Shown: one piece after another, positions 1 to 8,248 of the stretch
How positions within the stretch are numbered: the first letter of the stretch is position 1
Layout of the letters: each line of letters begins with the position of its first letter
Origin: Chromera velia
Lineage: Eukaryota > Sar > Chromeraceae
DNA: 10,710 bases
Direction of reading: 5' to 3'
Assembly: GCA_018398765.1 (NCBI GenBank)
Contig: JAHBMJ010000208.1
Coordinates: 43,427 to 54,136 of the forward strand
The notes under the pieces: model-generated
Database searches by the model: none
What the model saw: the letters and a program-made list of their open reading frames with translations, nothing else
What the model was told of the DNA's origin: nothing
Translations under genes and position numbers: made by a program

Positions 1-960
1 GCTTCGACCAGCCATACCATACGTACGGATTAGTACGGATGATGTTTGAGGGTTTTGTATGACTAGCGTGTGTATGTGTGCCTCAAGCAGTTATCATTTT
101 TCTTACTTTCCGGGCTGTTCACAAGCTTGCTTGCATCAGATCGCGTACTACAGATATGCACGGTGTGGCCCCGGAAAGCGAAGCGGGGGGCACTTACCAA
201 ACTTTCCCCAGAGCCCACGATACATGGAGCTTTGGTCAAAGAAAAAGGCCCGGAAAGCTTCGCTCCTCATTGGCTCAGAAAAGCGTCAAAAATTAACCAC
301 CTACCCTCGTTTAATCCGCTATCACTTTCTGCCAGTGCGTCGAAAGTAAGCAGACGTTTTTAGCATAATTTTATAGTCAGTACTGCCAAATAATACGTGT
401 CGCACTCTTTCAGTATACATGTTAAGGAAGAAGGAAGAGGGATCGTCTGGTCATTGTTCTTTTGAAAAACTTAGAGACGTCGTTGAGTTACCCTCTTTCG
501 GGACCATAAAAAGAGTGCCGTCTCCACCGGCCGTCGATGATCGATCTCCATCTCTCTCTTCTTAATTCGCTCCAAGACTTTTAACACTGTCAGCTGCACA
601 CCAACATCGGGTGAGATGTCGAAGCAATGCACAGCTGTCTACGACTGTTGTGTGTCTTCATAGATTCTTAGAAAGTCATTAAGCGCTTGAGCTGTTCCCG
701 CTCTGTGTTTGTAGCATTCAGTGTCGACTGGAACTGAAGGCATACATGCAACTGTCCTTGAATGTCCTGCGTATGCATCGGCCTAGTATTTCTGTCTGTT
801 TTTTTTTCTGCCTCCGTCTATTCAATTTGTTGATGTATGCTCGTCTCCGTCACAAATTAACGTCTCTTCGTGAAAAAATGTGGACTACATCTTCTCCCGG
901 CCTGGATTGGACCGGTCACAATCAATCACGCTCACAATTTTTACTGAAAAGACTCTCTTC
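1..960. other. Non-coding region, no supportable gene
   Basis: No reading frame here looks like a protein. The longest open stretches (about 97-102 codons, at 70-363 and 746-1054) overlap other equally open frames, show no motif I recognise, and the second runs into simple-sequence DNA. A small part (about 165-267) carries GC-rich words such as GTGGCCCCGGAAAG and GCCCGGAAAGC that resemble words in the copia LTRs downstream. This may be a remnant of a related repeat, but the match is short. The remainder is mixed-composition DNA. An intron, a promoter or old repeat DNA are all possible, and the sequence does not choose between them. Confidence 0.5.
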
Positions 961-1549
961 GCTCACTTACTCACTCGCTCATGCGCTCTTTTCCTTAATC
1001 CTGACTCACTCACTTCTTTGCTCATCCACTCACCCCCTCACTCTTTTCTGCTGACCCTCCCTACCTGCCTCCTTCCCTGCCTGCTTTCATCCCAGCTTCC
1101 TTCCCTCCCTCCCTCTGCTCCTTCGCTCACTCGTTCAGTCACTCACTCACTCATTCACTCACTCACTCACTTATACACCAACCCGCTTGCTCACTCACAC
1201 AGACACCAAGCGACATCCACTTACTCAATACCTCTTTCACTAGCTGACTCGCTTGCTAACAGACTTCCTCGCTCTTTCTTTCTTGCTTAGTATCTTTCGT
1301 TCTCTTTTTTTTTTTTTTTCTTTCCTCCCTTTTTTTATTCTTTATACTTTTGTCCTTCCGTCCTTCTTTCCTCTCTTCTTTATTTCTGCACTTTCTTTCT
1401 TCCCTTTTTCCTGTCTTCGATACCTATTTCATTTCTTCATTCTTCCATTTTCTGCTAGACTTTCCGCCTACCTCCTCTCTTTCTGCATGTTTTTCTACTA
1501 TTTCTTTTTTCCATCCTTTCTCTAGTTTTTGTTTGCTTGCTCGTTTGCT
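961..1549. repeat. Pyrimidine-rich tract with (TCAC)n and poly-T
   Basis: The + strand is overwhelmingly C and T over nearly 600 bases. It includes a TCAC/TCAT tetranucleotide run around 1124-1170, scattered CTTCC/CCCT blocks around 1060-1130, and an uninterrupted T run of about 15 near 1305-1319. The open frames across it encode only Leu/Ser/Phe/Thr-His repeats, as expected of simple sequence, so they are not called as genes. The same composition resumes after the copia element (7267-7615), which suggests one tract split by the insertion. Long homopurine-homopyrimidine DNA can adopt triplex structures, but nothing here shows that it does. Confidence 0.85.
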
Positions 1550-1764
1550 AATTCTTTTAGACGCTAGGTTCTAGTGAGCTTTAGAACCATATGTAAAGTT
1601 GACTACGGAAAAGGAATCACAAGAGTCTGTTCATATTATGCAATGCAATGTATTAATCGAAACCGCCAGAAAAAGAATAATCACACTGCCGAAAATAACT
1701 GCCAATTTCTAGTAGCCCCGTAAAGACTCTAAGAGAGACTGCCCGGGAAAGCGAAATTAGCTAA
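1550..1764 (-). repeat. 3' LTR of the copia element
   Basis: This 215-base segment is repeated in the same orientation at 7063-7266. The last ~170 bases align without gaps, with about nine differences, almost all transitions. The left part is longer here by about 11 bases. Relative to the element, which runs on the minus strand, this is the downstream LTR, because the polypurine tract lies immediately to its right. Its edge at the polypurine tract is the palindrome TTAGCTAA, not the usual TG. The left edge reads GCTAATTC, so the ends share an inverted AATTAGC-like word. Edges are set by where the two copies stop matching and are good to within a few bases. Confidence 0.9.
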
Positions 1765-1774
1765 TTCCCCCCTT
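1765..1774 (-). other. Polypurine tract of the copia element
   Basis: On the minus strand the sequence AAGGGGGGAA directly abuts the 3' LTR and lies about 11 bases after the last pol stop codon (1786-1788). In LTR elements the polypurine tract resists RNase H and primes plus-strand DNA synthesis, and its place against the 3' LTR is diagnostic. This fixes the element's orientation independently of the coding sequence. Confidence 0.85.
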
Positions 1775-1785
1775 GACGCGCATGC

Positions 1786-2368
1786 TCAATAAGTGGCATC
1801 CATCGGTTTTGGCCACGCCACATCAGGATTCTTCCATTTTGTAAGGCAATCCGCCATCTGATTCATGGCTCCATCAATTAACGTGCTCAAAGGAAGCCCC
1901 CACTGCCTCCAACTCTTGCAACACAAAAAGCAAACGACCCTGCAAGGTCGGCTCTTTCTTGTAGACTCTATTTTTGAGCTGCTCAACCAGCGCTGCACTG
2001 TCTATCAGAACATATACCTTCACTTTTCCAAAAAGTATATGAGCGATCCTTAAAAGCAAAGGCATTCTCAACACACCCTAACAGAGAGCAAGCAGTTTTG
2101 CTCCAGCGGTGGAACGCACGAGTCTCTTCTCTCTGTGGCTTGCCCAGTCTATCAAATTTGCTCGACACGTCAATGGCCAGTCTGCATTAGCAAGCTGAAA
2201 AATATACCCACTTCTCGCTTCGCATAGTCGATCATAATAAGCAGCATCGACAAACAAACGCAGTTCAAGCAGATAAACAGCAAGAAATATAAGTTCGCGT
2301 GCCTTCTCAACAGCTAAAAACAAAATGGTTAAAAGGGTGTGAAGAAGACGGGGAGAGGGACAAGAAGA
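1786..2368 (-). pseudogene. pol: Copia pol: RNase H domain and C-terminus (broken)
   Basis: This is the RNase H domain that would remove the RNA template during reverse transcription. On the minus strand it reads from the end of RT through LRLFVDAAY, then ARSGYIFQL, then NLIDWASHREKRLVRSTAGAKLLAL. These correspond to the copia pattern of a DAD-like start, RSTSGY, the ISW.S..Q block and the SSTEAEY block. The catalytic Glu of the last block is Lys here, a G-to-A type change. The domain continues with a D-S-AALVEQ stretch and ends in ADCLTK (1837-1854), the conserved C-terminal ADxLTK motif of copia pols. Stops lie at 2369-2371 and 2078-2080. A frameshift near 1875 puts the ADCLTK tail in another frame, ending at the TGA at 1786-1788. 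Confidence 0.88.
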
Positions 2369-3410
2369 CTAGCAAGACAACTGTAAAAAAGCAAAAGAAA
2401 GATTAAAATGGGTTTTGCACAGCCATCCCAGCATCCCTAACAATGAGCAGAAAATTCCTTCCAGTCTCATGTCTACTTCTTTCTCTTTTGGCTTCTTAAA
2501 GTCTGCCTTCTCGAGTTTACGGCTTCTCTTCGGCTCGGGAAGAGACTCTGTGCTGACGTAACTCATTTGTCCTTGAGTGATTTCTCCCTTCTGTCTATCA
2601 TGTGCCATCTCAAGACCAACCACTTTCTTCCTCTCTGCTCCAATCAGCTCTGGATCTTCGCACTCCACGTTCTTCCCAAACTGCTTCAACAAATCCAACG
2701 GATTAGGTGCAAGTAAAAACAAATCATCAACATGCATCTGACACGCTGCGGTGATGTCTGCCTGCTCAACGTCAGCCCATGACTTTTTATCTGACAAACG
2801 GATGGAAGAAGGAACGGGAGAACGAGTTTGGATCAAAATGAACTCAACACACTGAGAAAAGGAAACAAAATGGAAAAGCACTTTCTTCAGCCATTGCGTG
2901 AAGATGCGCGGAGCATCTTTCAGTCTTTACAATGCCTTTCTCAAGCCATACACCCCCATTGCAACGAAAGACCACTGTTTCCCCTTTGGAAACAATGAAG
3001 GCAGCTTCACATGCACAGAAGAGGCAGCAAAACCGACAATCGGCGCCTGAAGAAAGGCACACGTAACATCCGTGATTGCCATCGCCAAAAGATGAAAAAC
3101 AAACGAAAGATTAAAGAATCAGGTGTACCTAAATATGTGTCATAATTGCGATGATCCCTTCTTGAATACCCCATGTAGACAAGACGAGCTTTTGGGATTC
3201 TAGCTCTCCCCGTCCTTCAACTTCCAAGTGAACACCCAACGATACAAAAGAAAGATGGAACAAACAGCAGACATGAGAGAAGAAATGTTAATCATAGGAG
3301 AAGACAAGGAAGCGGGCACGTCGTCTTTCTCTCCGTCTGTCTCTTTGAGGACCGAGAACTTTTCAAGTTTGTTCAGCTCTCTTTCTATTGCTTCATCAAA
3401 CTTCCCCCCC
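2369..3410 (-). pseudogene. pol: Copia pol: reverse transcriptase (broken)
   Basis: This is the RVT_2-type reverse transcriptase that would copy the element RNA to cDNA. It opens with FDEAIERELNKLEKF (about 3363-3407), followed by YRWVFTWKLKDGE and KARLVYMGY, matching the copia pattern E..L..., RWV...K..G and KARLV..G. Then come DVTCAFLQA (near 3050-3080, motif A with its catalytic Asp), VYGLRKA (near 2935-2955) and HVDDLFLLA (VDD codons at 2723-2731), the copia version of the YxDD catalytic loop. The region ends with SLLGMLGWLCKTHFNLSFAF, equivalent to YR..VGSL.YL...RPDI.FA. A TAG at 3200-3202 together with two frame changes separates the first part from motif A, and a TAA lies at 2927-2929. 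The core motifs are otherwise well preserved, so the identification is firm although the gene is dead. Confidence 0.92.
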
Positions 3411-3869
3411 CGGACTGTAGGATCCGATGGAGAAACAGGGATCTGATTCTTGCCTAACAGTTTCTCTGTATCGGAAATGGAAAAAGAAAGCTCAGGATCC
3501 TCATTCTTTTCTTTCTTTTGCTGAGTGCATCGAAATGCTCTGTGGCCTTCATGAAAGGAAAATCCACAGACTGACTGGTCTGCCTTCTCTTCTGGCAGAT
3601 CATCCAATTCGACTGGTTCTCTGTACAAAACTTCAGGGAAAGAAGACGGGGCAAAAAAAGAAGAGGAGGATGCAGAAGAAGAGGAAGAAGAGGAGGAAAG
3701 AAGGTTCTTGCTTTCGGTTTCTTTCTCTTCTGGCTCATGCCCCCTGCCGACCCAGTCAACTTTCTTCTCATCCCCCCCCCTGACTTCTGACCGAGGCCGG
3801 CGGTCAGGCAAAAGCCACTCCCCTATGTGATCAACCAAACCTGAAGAGAAAAGGATATCAGGAGAGCAA
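3411..3869 (-). pseudogene. Copia pol: Ser- and Glu-rich linker between integrase and RT
   Basis: This part of pol joins integrase to RT in the same open frame (no stop between 4207 and 3200 on the minus strand). It has no domain I recognise. It contains a serine run interrupted by one alanine (about 3655-3700), several Glu/Asp/Lys-rich stretches and a short Cys/His segment (CGFSFHEGHRAFRC, about 3525-3566) whose spacing does not match a CCHC knuckle. Copia pols commonly have a variable, low-complexity region here, so I read it as a flexible linker. The antisense strand is also open but shows no protein-like character. Confidence 0.6.
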
Positions 3870-4774
3870 GCCTTCACACCATGCTTCATCGGATGAACAC
3901 GCATGACCCTCGACCAATCACCCCAAAGAGCATCCCATTCTATTAACTGCCACTCGGATGGAGAGACAACAGAGAGGAAGATGCCTACCTTTCCTGGGGG
4001 ATGAAGCGAATTCTGAACTTTCTTATAAAAGGGAGGCACAAACACAACAGGGTCTCCAGGCATGGTTGAGGTGTCAGGCCTGACACCCAAAGCAGAATGC
4101 AAAGGAGAGCGGCCAGTCTCAGCAGACGCGGTGCGATTGTATGAATATTCAACGGCCCGTAGCATACATGGAAAGAATTCGAGAGGCAACTTCCATATGT
4201 GGATCATCGATCTCAGACCAGCACGTGCCGTTCTTACTCATCATTCTGCAGGCCCCATTGATGAGTTAGGAGGTCGGGGGCGAACATGCACCCCCCTTCC
4301 TTCTAATATTGCCTTCACTTTACCTTCACACAACTCACCTGCATTATCTGACACAAATCGTTTCATGAGCCTGTACTTATTAATCCATTCACACACAGCA
4401 GAGAGAGGACCAGTGTCCGTTCTTTTCTTCATCGCACGTGTCAATACCACCCCTGCCTTTGCATCTCTCATCACAAACACATACTGAAAACCCAAAAGAG
4501 AAATCTTCTTTCCCAAATCAGAATCAATCTGGCTGACTTCGAAAACATCAGCCCACACCTCATCCAACCAGGAAAGAAGACCACGGGACTCAGAACAAGG
4601 TGCAGAGTGATGAGTTGCATTTATTAGACAGCAGGATAGATACCATTTCAAAGCAGACTCAAGCTGTGCACAAGGAATTGACAAAACGTGCTGGTAGAGA
4701 GCCTTTTGCTCCTTCAAGCTTGCACTCAAACGAGGAAGAGAAGCATAACCAAAACGAATGTGTTGACGCAGCAT
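3870..4774 (-). pseudogene. pol: Copia pol: GAG-pre-integrase and integrase (broken)
   Basis: This is the integrase that would insert the cDNA into the genome. It begins with HIRFGYASLPRL, matching the H..GH zinc-binding start of the GAG-pre-integrase domain with the second His replaced by Tyr. The rve core follows: VWADVFEV holds the first catalytic Asp (codon 4547-4549), VSDNAGEL (copia RSDNGGEF) the second (codon 4346-4348), and NSSMGPAE (copia NG.AER) the Glu (codon 4244-4246). The DDE residues therefore survive. Two adjacent TGA stops (4241-4243 and 4238-4240) come right after the catalytic Glu. The same frame then resumes with typical C-terminal integrase sequence: SYNRTA, SPLHSALGVRPD, DPVVFVPP and GIFLSV. 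The likeliest origin of the first TGA is CGA, because Arg follows AE in the family. Confidence 0.92.
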
Positions 4775-5053
4775 GCAAAAAAGAATAGAAGGAGGAAGAG
4801 GATTTGAAACAAAAGGACGAGGAATTGAGGAACATGTGGCTACCCCCTATTTGCCTTTGAAAGCGGAGAGGGAGTCGTTGTCTGGGGTGGGGTTCAGTGA
4901 ATCCCCGTATATGGGAGGATTCTGTAGGGAACCAACCCAAGCAGAATCAAACTCCTATTCATACATACACAGAAAACACTAAATGCAAGCATGGGAACTA
5001 AATCTGATCAACACAGAAAAGAGCGTACAGACAGAGGGTGTATGCGCAGCTCA
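4775..5053 (-). pseudogene. Copia pol: protease-integrase spacer with several stops
   Basis: The main pol frame crosses this segment without a frameshift but meets four stops (5051-5053, 4979-4981, 4955-4957 and 4847-4849). No motif is recognisable. The translation is compatible with the variable stretch between the copia protease and the GAG-pre-integrase domain. A 93-codon open frame in another minus-strand frame (4659-4940) only shadows it and reads into serine-rich nonsense across the zinc-binding region. Confidence 0.5.
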
Positions 5054-5578
5054 CTGCTCATTTGCAAGCACATCGCACACAGAGACCCCCCCTGCCACCC
5101 AGCTGACCGAAAAAGCCTTCACTACCGTCGCTGCTCGGAAAGGGTACACCCCCTGTAAATCAAATTCTTGTTGCAGACCCACGCGCACGAACTTTCCACC
5201 TGTGCTCCTCACAACCGCAGTCCCATCAAACCGATCGACCGCCCCCGCATGGATCAAGAGGTCGGCTTCCGGACTGTCCATGATGTTCCCGATCTGCACT
5301 ACAGAAACAGTCCCCTCCCCCCCTGAAGATGGATACTGGAGACAACACAAACCCCTGGAGGTGGTGACTGCCTCAGACCTGTATTCGAAGACCTCTACGT
5401 ACCGAGATACGCAGGTCCATTCGCGGATGACGTGCACTTTCGATCTGGGGAAAATTGAGAACGTGCACTGGGAGTCAAGTTCTGCAACCGTCTCCCCCGA
5501 TGCAACCACTTGTTTCCCCGCCTGCACAGCAAACGCCTTCTCCCCCACCTCCCTAATTATTGCTGATCACTCTTCTTC
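5054..5578 (-). pseudogene. pol: Copia pol: probable aspartic protease region (broken)
   Basis: The region lies between gag and integrase, where copia elements carry their protease. An open stretch of 165 codons (5051-5548) contains ELDSQCTFSIF, with the Asp codon at 5474-5476. This fits the copia active-site pattern D-[ST]-G-[ACS]-[ST] with the Gly replaced by Gln. Later, IHAGAVDRFDGTAVV and STGGKFVRVG are reminiscent of the glycine-rich strand that follows in copia proteases, but I cannot match them with confidence. The stretch has no good ATG: the first codon is GTG, and the frame continues upstream across a TGA (5567) and a TAG (5579) into gag. Position supports the call more strongly than motif does. 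Confidence 0.55.
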
Positions 5579-5581
5579 CTA

Positions 5582-6999
5582 CTCAAAGTCATCGAGCGAA
5601 CAGAAAGATGCGCGATCGTCTAGATCGTTACACGAGATGAAGGAGACGGTATCGTTATCGGCGTCACTAAGGGGCTCGTCATCATCGCTGGCCAGCACGG
5701 CACGGCACATGCACACAGCCTGTACCAACTCACGATGTTGAGTGACATCGGAGTACCCTGCTGCCTCTACAATTCGTTTGTTGAGCTCGTCAGCCATCAG
5801 GCTGAACTCACTATGATCGTACTTGCTCAAGTCTACCGACTCGATAGATTCTGCGGTTGGGGGTGCTATCTGTCCTTGGCCTTCATCGTGCTTACCGTCA
5901 AATTCAGAGAGGAGCGCAGCTAGTTTGGCCCTAAAGGACTGTCTCTGTCCTCCAAAACCTCTTTGCTGCTGCTGCTGCTGCTGCTTTCACTGGTTGTGGT
6001 GGTTGTTCTGTCTCGACCAGGGTTGCCCGGTGGAGGGTGGACCCCTGGGGGCAGACTGTTTGTTTCCCTGCGTCACATTTTGGTACGTCTGCACAAGACC
6101 ACGCACTTTACGACGTGCGGATCTCATCACGTTCTTACTCGGTTTGGCAGACCGAGCCGTCTTTGCATTCTCATCCAACCCAATCACTGTTGCTGGGTCT
6201 ACTCCACCACCCCAACCCCCCTTGCTGTTTCCCTTCTTCTGTGCGGGTGAAGAAGAGACGGTGAAAGGGAAACTTTCCATCTTTCCTTTCAACTGCTCCA
6301 CCCACTTCAAGTAATTCTCAAAAGTAAGACGGGGATCGGTCTTTCTTTTCGGGTCGCCCGGGAGCTGTTTTTCAAGCCACTCAAGAAGGAAGACATGGAA
6401 GGTGTTCCAATCTTTTGTGACTTTCACATTTCTGCTCTCCTCCTTGGCAGCCAGTTTCTTATCTGGGTATCTGTTCCTTCAAGAAAAAACTCGACCATGA
6501 GTTCATCATTAAAGGTGACAGACAAGTCTTCTGCCTCCCTGGCGAGGTGGCTGAAAAGGTTCAGGAGATCAAAGAAGGAGAAGCCCTTTCCGGTAAGGAG
6601 AGAGAAATATATCACCCCCCATCTGACTGAGAGCTTGAGCTCTGCATCTCTGAGGCCATATTTGGAGAGGAGGGGAGAAATGATTTTCGCATCGATCTCC
6701 TCTTTCAGCTTTTTGATATGTTTGGCCTTTTTCTTCTCGTCTGCCGCTTCTTCTACCATCAGAACTGGCAGAGGATCAACAGATTTTTCTATTTCTTTGA
6801 GACGCTTGATCAGAAGGTCATCTCCATGCGCAGCGAATTGGAGTCTCAGAGTAGAATGGATGGTAGAAAGGAAAGTAAGACTTGCAAGATCTTTGACCTA
6901 TTTCTTTGTTGCCTTCACCCAGTCTTTTGCCGAAGCGTAACGAAAGATCTGGGGAGGACAGGAACTCATGATCGGGACGAATTTGATTTCAGCAGACAT
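5582..6999 (-). pseudogene. gag: Copia gag capsid protein (broken)
   Basis: Gag would form the virus-like particle around element RNA. The start is taken as ATG at 6999-6997 (MSAEIKFVPIM), 62 bases inside the 5' LTR, a normal copia leader length. The frame runs DWVKATKK, a TAG (6898-6900), then DLASLTFLSTIHSTLRLQF and a Lys/Glu-rich helix (KKKAKHIKKLKEEIDAKI). Near 6470 the frame shifts, continuing in KVTKDWNTFHVFLLEWLEKQL and a Lys/Arg/Pro-rich stretch. A TGA (5987-5989) follows, then a run of six glutamines (5968-5985) and an acidic tail ending at TAG 5579-5581. The hydrophobic-helical N-terminal half with basic C-terminal half suits a copia gag. No CCHC zinc knuckle is visible. Identity rests on position between the 5' LTR and pol, and no motif specific to gag is seen. 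Confidence 0.7.
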
Positions 7000-7044
7000 T
7001 CTCAAAAGACTTCAGAAAACATCTCAGAAAAGCGATGGTGGCAG

Positions 7045-7061
7045 TTACAGCTAGTTGACCA
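7045..7061 (-). other. Candidate primer-binding site of the copia element
   Basis: Reading on the minus strand, the sequence just inside the 5' LTR begins TGGTCAACTAGCTG. A TGG immediately after the LTR is expected, as the complement of a tRNA 3' CCA. It does not match the initiator-Met pattern common in copia elements, and the bases beyond give no T-arm complement. It could pair with an internal tRNA fragment, or the site could have decayed. Confidence 0.4.
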
Positions 7062-7062
7062 C

Positions 7063-7266
7063 AATTCTTCTAGACGTTAGGTTCAGAATCTATAGTAGAG
7101 TTGACTACGGAAAAAGAATAACAAGAGTCTGTTCATATTATATAATGCAATCTATTGATCGAAACCGCCAGAAAAAGAATAATCACACTGCCGAAAATAA
7201 CTGCCAATTTCTAGTGGCCCCGTAAAGACTCTAAAAGAGACTGCCCGGGAAAGCGAAATTAGCTAA
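7063..7266 (-). repeat. 5' LTR of the copia element
   Basis: This is the upstream LTR for the minus-strand element and the direct partner of 1550-1764. It would hold the element promoter and the start of its RNA, although no TATA box can be placed with confidence. It lacks about 11 bases present in the other copy near its left end. Its outer edge is TTAGCTAA on either strand, next to pyrimidine-rich flank, and the inner edge abuts the PBS candidate. Confidence 0.9.
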
Positions 7267-7615
7267 CTTTACTTGGTACTTGTGTATCTACCTGCTTCTT
7301 TCCTAGTAAGACTTTCTTTCCTTGATTCCTTCTTTCCTCCCTGCTTTATTCCTTCCGGTTCCTAACCTTCTTCCCTCCCTCCTTTCCTCCCTCCGTTTGT
7401 CTCTTCCATCTTCCTCCCTTCCCCTCTTTCCTTCTTTTTTCCATCCTTCCTTCCTTCCTTCCTCAGAAGTTCATCCCTCCCTTCTTCTCGATCACCCTCT
7501 CTGCCTCCCTACCAGGACCTGCCTCCGTCGCGCCCCCTCCTTCCTCACTCCCTTGCTTGCTTTATGCTTCCTTCCTTGCTTCCTAGCCTTCTTCTCTCAT
7601 AAGTCATGATCTAGC
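7267..7615. repeat. Pyrimidine-rich tract, right half
   Basis: The + strand is again mostly C and T, with TTCC/CTCC blocks such as the CCTT repeats around 7444-7463. It matches the composition of 961-1549 and is presumably the continuation of that tract beyond the copia insertion. An open frame at 7322-7609 encodes only Leu/Ser/Pro-rich low-complexity sequence, so it is not a gene. Confidence 0.8.
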
Positions 7616-7886
7616 CCATGATGATAAGTCTCAAACTAGGTCCCAAATTCCATCCCTCTGTCTCTCCTTATTTTGCTCCCACTTTTTTACAAAGATGTTG
7701 CAAAGTGGGGCATGAAGCAACACCTACTGTCGCAGCCGCCGGCCGGTGGCAGCTTATCGCACCTTGATTAATTAGCTCTGAAGTCGTATGAAGAACGTTC
7801 AATAATCTTCAATTGAGGCTATAGGAAATTTATGAAAAAATTAAGTGAATGATGAGTCAAAAACTCAAAGTTAAATAAACCATCGC

Positions 7887-7900
7887 AAAAAAAAAAAAAA
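7887..7900 (+). repeat. Poly-A run after AATAAA
   Basis: Fourteen consecutive A residues begin eight bases after an AATAAA hexamer (7874-7879). This spacing resembles a retroposed polyadenylated 3' end (LINE, SINE or processed transcript). The sequence upstream has no recognised coding remnant, so a plain A-run in AT-rich DNA is equally possible. Confidence 0.35.
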
Positions 7901-8226
7901 TCATGATGAAAGAAGGATCATTCGAGATACTGTTCGACCACTGTCGTTATGTTATGGCTTATACGGCGACTTGATCACCCGTCAAACTTGCTAGAACTGG
8001 GACTGGGAAACTAACTTCGCAATACTAAGCCCAGCCGGCATTAATTAAGTGCACTAAGAGAATTAAGTGACAGACTGACAATATAGAGAGAAATAATAGA
8101 CTTACAATACAGAAATAAATAGAAGCATGCCGTACAGTCTTTATCTATCTGTATCGCTTGAATGGAGTCCTTGAAAGTGAACTCTGACTGACAGACTTAA
8201 GGAGGTAAGGTACGATAAGTCTCCAA

Positions 8227-8248
8227 CTAGACTACGTTCTTAGTCTAG
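8227..8248. repeat. Perfect 8-base inverted repeat upstream of the PBS
   Basis: CTAGACTA and TAGTCTAG flank a six-base loop (CGTTCT). The hairpin ends 14 bases before the gypsy PBS candidate, so in element RNA it would lie in U5 or the leader. It overlaps the second copy of the 17-base repeat. A role in RNA folding or termination is conjecture. Confidence 0.5.

Larger units (their letters stand above)
1550..7266 (-). mobile_element. Degenerate Ty1/copia-type LTR retrotransposon
   Basis: The element is about 5.7 kb and runs right to left. Two direct repeats of 204-215 bases bound it. Between them, on the minus strand, come in order a PBS candidate, gag, a protease motif, GAG-pre-integrase plus integrase, reverse transcriptase, RNase H and a polypurine tract. 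Protease-integrase-RT-RNase H is the order that defines Ty1/copia (Pseudoviridae) and separates it from Ty3/gypsy. Most of the coding region stays in one minus-strand frame from about 6430 to 3200 and again from about 3085 to 1874. It is interrupted by nonsense codons (6898, 5987, 5579, 5567, 5051, 4979, 4955, 4847, 4241, 4238, 2927, 2369, 2078) and by frameshifts near 6470, 3085-3200 and 1875. The copy cannot make its own proteins. The two LTRs differ at roughly 11 aligned positions plus an 11-base indel, so the insertion is not recent. No clear target-site duplication was found. Confidence 0.93.

Noticed and set aside
1124-1170. Possible CRISPR-like or satellite array in the TCAC repeats
   Set aside because: A tetranucleotide microsatellite with no spacers of uniform length.
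880-1574. Plus-strand open frames in the pyrimidine tract (Leu/Ser/Phe-rich, apparent hydrophobic protein)
   Set aside because: All overlapping frames are equally open because C/T-only DNA has almost no stop codons on that strand. The membrane-like look is a composition effect.
4983-5741. 252-codon plus-strand open frame
   Set aside because: It is antisense to the copia protease and gag region, and its translation is Ser/Thr/Cys-rich without motif. The minus frame carries the copia order and motifs, so this is a shadow.
5823-6314. 163-codon plus-strand open frame with a poly-Cys run
   Set aside because: The run of Cys comes from reading the CAG/CTG repeat of the gag Gln run in antisense. 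No independent evidence for a gene.
6424-6429. ATG-TGA overlap suggesting translational coupling between two gag ORFs
   Set aside because: The downstream ORF opens with GTG and its frame continues upstream into sequence that fits a single gag. A frameshift mutation near 6470 is simpler, and such coupling is not expected in this eukaryotic context.
2078-6999. Stop-codon reassignment (TGA read as an amino acid) to rescue the copia reading frame
   Set aside because: TAG, TAA and TGA all interrupt the frame, and frameshifts also occur. Decay explains everything without a changed code.
1545-7271. Target-site duplication around the copia element
   Set aside because: The 4-6 bases outside the two LTR edges (TTGCT on the left, CTTTA on the right) do not match, even after shifting the edges by a few bases.
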